Of a DNA stretch of 7,696 bases, positions 6,249 to 7,696 are shown piece by piece. Each line of letters begins with the position of its first letter. Position 1 is the first letter of the stretch. A model generated the notes under the pieces. It saw only the letters and a list, made by a program, of their open reading frames with translations. It made no database searches and was not told the DNA's origin. Position numbers and translations under genes: made by a program. Origin of the DNA: Actinomycetales bacterium (GTDB taxonomy: Bacteria > Actinomycetota > Actinomycetes > Actinomycetales > Cellulomonadaceae); assembly GCA_012514835.1 (NCBI GenBank), contig JAAYZM010000389.1:1-7696 (forward strand). Direction: 5' to 3'.

Positions 6249-6262
6249 TGTACGAACGTACA
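6249..6262. promoter_or_regulatory. TetR-type operator palindrome
   Basis: TGTACG-AA-CGTACA is a perfect 6-bp inverted repeat around a 2-bp centre, an AT-rich island in GC-rich DNA. Palindromes of this form are known binding sites of TetR-family regulators in actinobacteria. It lies 24 bp upstream of the ATG at 6225 and overlaps the minus-strand -10-like TATGTA (6264-6259). That is the expected place for an autorepression operator of the TetR gene. Confidence 0.65.
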
Positions 6263-6289
6263 TAGCGAGGGAAACGGGCACGTTGTCCA
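6259..6289 (-). promoter_or_regulatory. Possible promoter of the tetR-epimerase unit
   Basis: On the minus strand, TGGACA (6289-6284) and TATGTA (6264-6259) resemble -35 and -10 elements with a 19-base spacer, longer than ideal. The -10 overlaps the palindromic operator, so a bound repressor would block it. Confidence 0.4.
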
Positions 6290-6291
6290 CA
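6283..6291 (+). promoter_or_regulatory. DnaA-box-like sequence
   Basis: TTGTCCACA is an exact match to the consensus DnaA box of high-GC actinobacteria. It is a single copy, not an origin-like cluster. It lies upstream of the tad genes and inside the putative -35 region of the tetR-epimerase unit. A chance match is possible. Confidence 0.3.
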
Positions 6292-6293
6292 GG

Positions 6294-6304
6294 CTGAGCC
6301 TCAG
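6294..6304. repeat. Small inverted repeat upstream of tadA
   Basis: CTGAG-C-CTCAG is a perfect 5-bp inverted repeat with a one-base centre, 27 bp before the possible tad -10 element. It could be an operator half-site arrangement for the tad promoter; the spacing is too tight for an RNA hairpin loop. Confidence 0.2.
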
Positions 6305-6330
6305 GGTGGCCCAGTCGGGCGTTTTTCCCT

Positions 6331-6336
6331 TAATGT
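6331..6336 (+). promoter_or_regulatory. Possible -10 element of the tad operon
   Basis: TAATGT follows a short T-run (6321-6326) and lies 44 bp before the tadA ATG, giving a leader of about 35-40 nt. No good -35 hexamer is present at the right distance, so an activator or an alternative sigma factor may be needed. Confidence 0.3.
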
Positions 6337-6379
6337 CCGTATCGGCCAGAACCGGACGAGACGAGCAGGGGGTGAGTGG

Positions 6380-7606
6380 ATGGACGGCGTCGCCATCCTC
6401 GAGGGCGAGGTCCGCGAGCTCATCCGGCGTCGCGGGATCGACCCGCTCCAGGACCTGCTCGGCGTGCGCGCCCTCGTCTCGGACGCCGTGGCGGACTACG
6501 ACGCGCGCTCTCTCCTCGGTGGGGTCCCACCGCTGCTCGACTCTGCCGCCGCCGTGAAGTCGCTCGTCGATACCGTGGCCGGCCTCGGACCGCTCCAGCG
6601 CTACCTCGACGACCCGGAGGTCGAAGAGATCTGGATCAACGGTCCCGCGCAGGTGTTCGTCGCACGCCGGGGAGAGCCCGAGCTCACCACGACGATCCTC
6701 ACCGACCAGCAGGTGCGTGACCTCGTGGAGCAGATGCTCAAGTCCTCCGGGCGGCGCCTCGACCTGTCGAGCCCCTTCGTCGACGCGACCCTGCCCACGG
6801 GCGAGCGCGTCCACGCAGTGATCCCGGACGTCACGCGCCGCCACTGGGCCGTGAACATCCGCAAGTACGTGGTCCGTGCGGACCGGCTCGACGCGCTCGT
6901 CGCCCTCGGCTCGCTCACCGCACAGGCGGCGGCCTTCCTCAACGCTGCCGTCGAGGCCGGGCTCAACATCCTCGTCGCGGGAGCCACGCAAGCCGGCAAG
7001 ACCACGATGCTCAACGCGCTCGCGGGGGCCGTCCCCGCGAAGGAGCGCATCATCACGGCGGAAGAGGTCTTCGAGCTGCGCATCGCGCACCGGGACGTCG
7101 TCGCGATGCAGTGCCGCCAGGCCAACCTCGAGGGCAACGGGGAGATCCCGCTGCGCCGCCTCGTCAAGGAGGCCCTGAGGATGCGCCCGAGCCGCATCCT
7201 CATCGGCGAGGTGCGTGAGGCCGAGGCGCTCGACCTGCTCGTCGCGCTCAACGCGGGAATCCCGGGGATGTGCACGCTGCACGCGAACTCCGCCCGCGAG
7301 GCGATCGCGAAGATGTGCACCCTGCCGCTGCTCGCGGGCGAGAACGTCTCGGACCGCTTCGTGGTCCCGACCGTCGCGTCCGCCGTCGACATCGTGGTGC
7401 ATCTCGAGGTCGATCACCGGGGCCGGCGCCGGACCCGCGAGATCGTCGCCGTCCCGGGCCGGGTCGAGGCGGGCATCGTGGAGACGGCGGACCTGTTCCA
7501 GGTGCGCGACGGCGTGCTCGTGCGTGGCGAGGGCTACCCGCCGCACGTCGAGCGGTTCGCGCGTGCGGGCCACGACGTGGCCGAGCTGCTGCGGGCGAGG
7601 GACTGA
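6380..7606 (+). CDS. tadA: TadA/CpaF-family secretion ATPase
   Basis: This 408-residue cytoplasmic hexameric ATPase powers assembly of Tad (Flp-type) pili or a related type II/IV-like secretion machine. The N-terminal domain spans about 1-170 (DTVAGLGPLQRYLDDPEVEE, IWINGPAQVFV). The ATPase core follows, with Walker A GATQAGKTT at 201-209 (Lys207), an Asp/Glu-rich box ITAEEVFELRI, Walker B RILIGEVRE at 272-280 (Glu277) and the TLHANSARE box (His301). The QAGKT form of the P-loop is typical of actinobacterial homologues. Length and all motifs are normal. The ATG at 6380 is supported by AGGGGGTGA (6367-6375) 4 nt upstream. It is followed 4 nt after its stop by a TadB-like gene, so this is the start of a tad operon. 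No CpaE/ParA-like gene precedes it in this window. The long minus-strand frame over the same bases is a GC-driven shadow. Confidence 0.95.
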   Translation: MDGVAILEGEVRELIRRRGIDPLQDLLGVRALVSDAVADYDARSLLGGVPPLLDSAAAVKSLVDTVAGLGPLQRYLDDPEVEEIWINGPAQVFVARRGEPELTTTILTDQQVRDLVEQMLKSSGRRLDLSSPFVDATLPTGERVHAVIPDVTRRHWAVNIRKYVVRADRLDALVALGSLTAQAAAFLNAAVEAGLNILVAGATQAGKTTMLNALAGAVPAKERIITAEEVFELRIAHRDVVAMQCRQANLEGNGEIPLRRLVKEALRMRPSRILIGEVREAEALDLLVALNAGIPGMCTLHANSAREAIAKMCTLPLLAGENVSDRFVVPTVASAVDIVVHLEVDHRGRRRTREIVAVPGRVEAGIVETADLFQVRDGVLVRGEGYPPHVERFARAGHDVAELLRARD

Positions 7607-7610
7607 GCAC

Positions 7611-7696
7611 GTGGGAGCGACGATCGGGCTGCTCGCCGGTGCGGGGCTGTTCTGCGTCTGGTGGTCCTTCTGGCCCCACGAGGCGCGCACGCAGCA
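7611..7696 (+). CDS. tadB: TadB-like type II secretion F-family membrane protein, N-terminus only
   Basis: A GTG at 7611, four bases after the tadA stop, opens a frame to the right edge (28 complete codons) beginning MGATIGLLAGAGLFCVWWSF. The first 20 residues are a membrane segment, followed by a charged stretch (PHEARTQ). This fits the start of the actinobacterial TadB inner-membrane platform protein, which normally follows TadA. GAGGGA lies about 10 bases upstream as a possible ribosome binding site. The identity rests mainly on gene order and the N-terminal style, since too little sequence is present for family motifs. Confidence 0.7.
   Translation, partial: MGATIGLLAGAGLFCVWWSFWPHEARTQ

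Noticed and set aside
6236..7690. Minus-strand open frame of 484 codons over tadA
   Set aside because: It is a GC-driven shadow: the plus strand encodes TadA with all ATPase motifs, while this frame is rich in Arg, Glu, Asp and His with no recognisable domain.

Overview
The window is very GC-rich (roughly 70% by eye, with G or C at most third codon positions). It uses GTG starts freely and has several 4-base start/stop overlaps. The gene families seen are a PhoB-type two-component pair, a paired CNNM/CBS membrane protein operon, a membrane-anchored VanY-type peptidase and an actinobacterial Tad ATPase with a GATQAGKT P-loop. Together they point to a high-GC actinobacterium, plausibly of the order Micrococcales (Cellulomonas/Sanguibacter-like). 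That placement is inferred from gene content and codon use, not from a database search.

Layout: (1) Positions 1-1174, minus strand: an OmpR/PhoB-type response regulator followed, with an ATGA overlap, by a sensor histidine kinase that runs off the left edge. (2) 1175-1346: a divergent intergenic region with a possible -10 element, a doubtful 37-codon Arg/Pro-rich ORF and two mutually exclusive hairpins. (3) 1347-3715, plus strand: two CNNM (DUF21)/CBS membrane proteins joined by a GTGA overlap. Only the first has the C-terminal CorC_HlyC domain. (4) 3716-3944: an intergenic region with inverted repeats, then a good housekeeping-type promoter and a leader of about 93 nt. (5) 3945-4805, plus strand: a membrane-anchored D,D-carboxypeptidase-like M15 (VanY) enzyme. 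(6) 4815-6187, minus strand: a TetR-family regulator lacking the first DNA-binding helix, overlapping by GTGA an aldose 1-epimerase-like gene. This unit converges on the peptidase gene, and one 7-bp hairpin spans both stop codons. (7) 6239-6379: an intergenic region with a perfect TetR-type operator, an exact actinobacterial DnaA-box match and a small inverted repeat. (8) 6380-7696, plus strand: the start of a Tad pilus/secretion locus, with the complete ATPase TadA/CpaF and the first codons of TadB.

No single new system is obvious; most of the window is ordinary chromosome. The observations most worth checking are the truncated TetR that still has an intact operator at its promoter, and the leader of the CNNM operon with its competing hairpins and an overlapping short ORF. 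No RNA genes, CRISPR arrays, insertion sequences or prophage genes were recognised.
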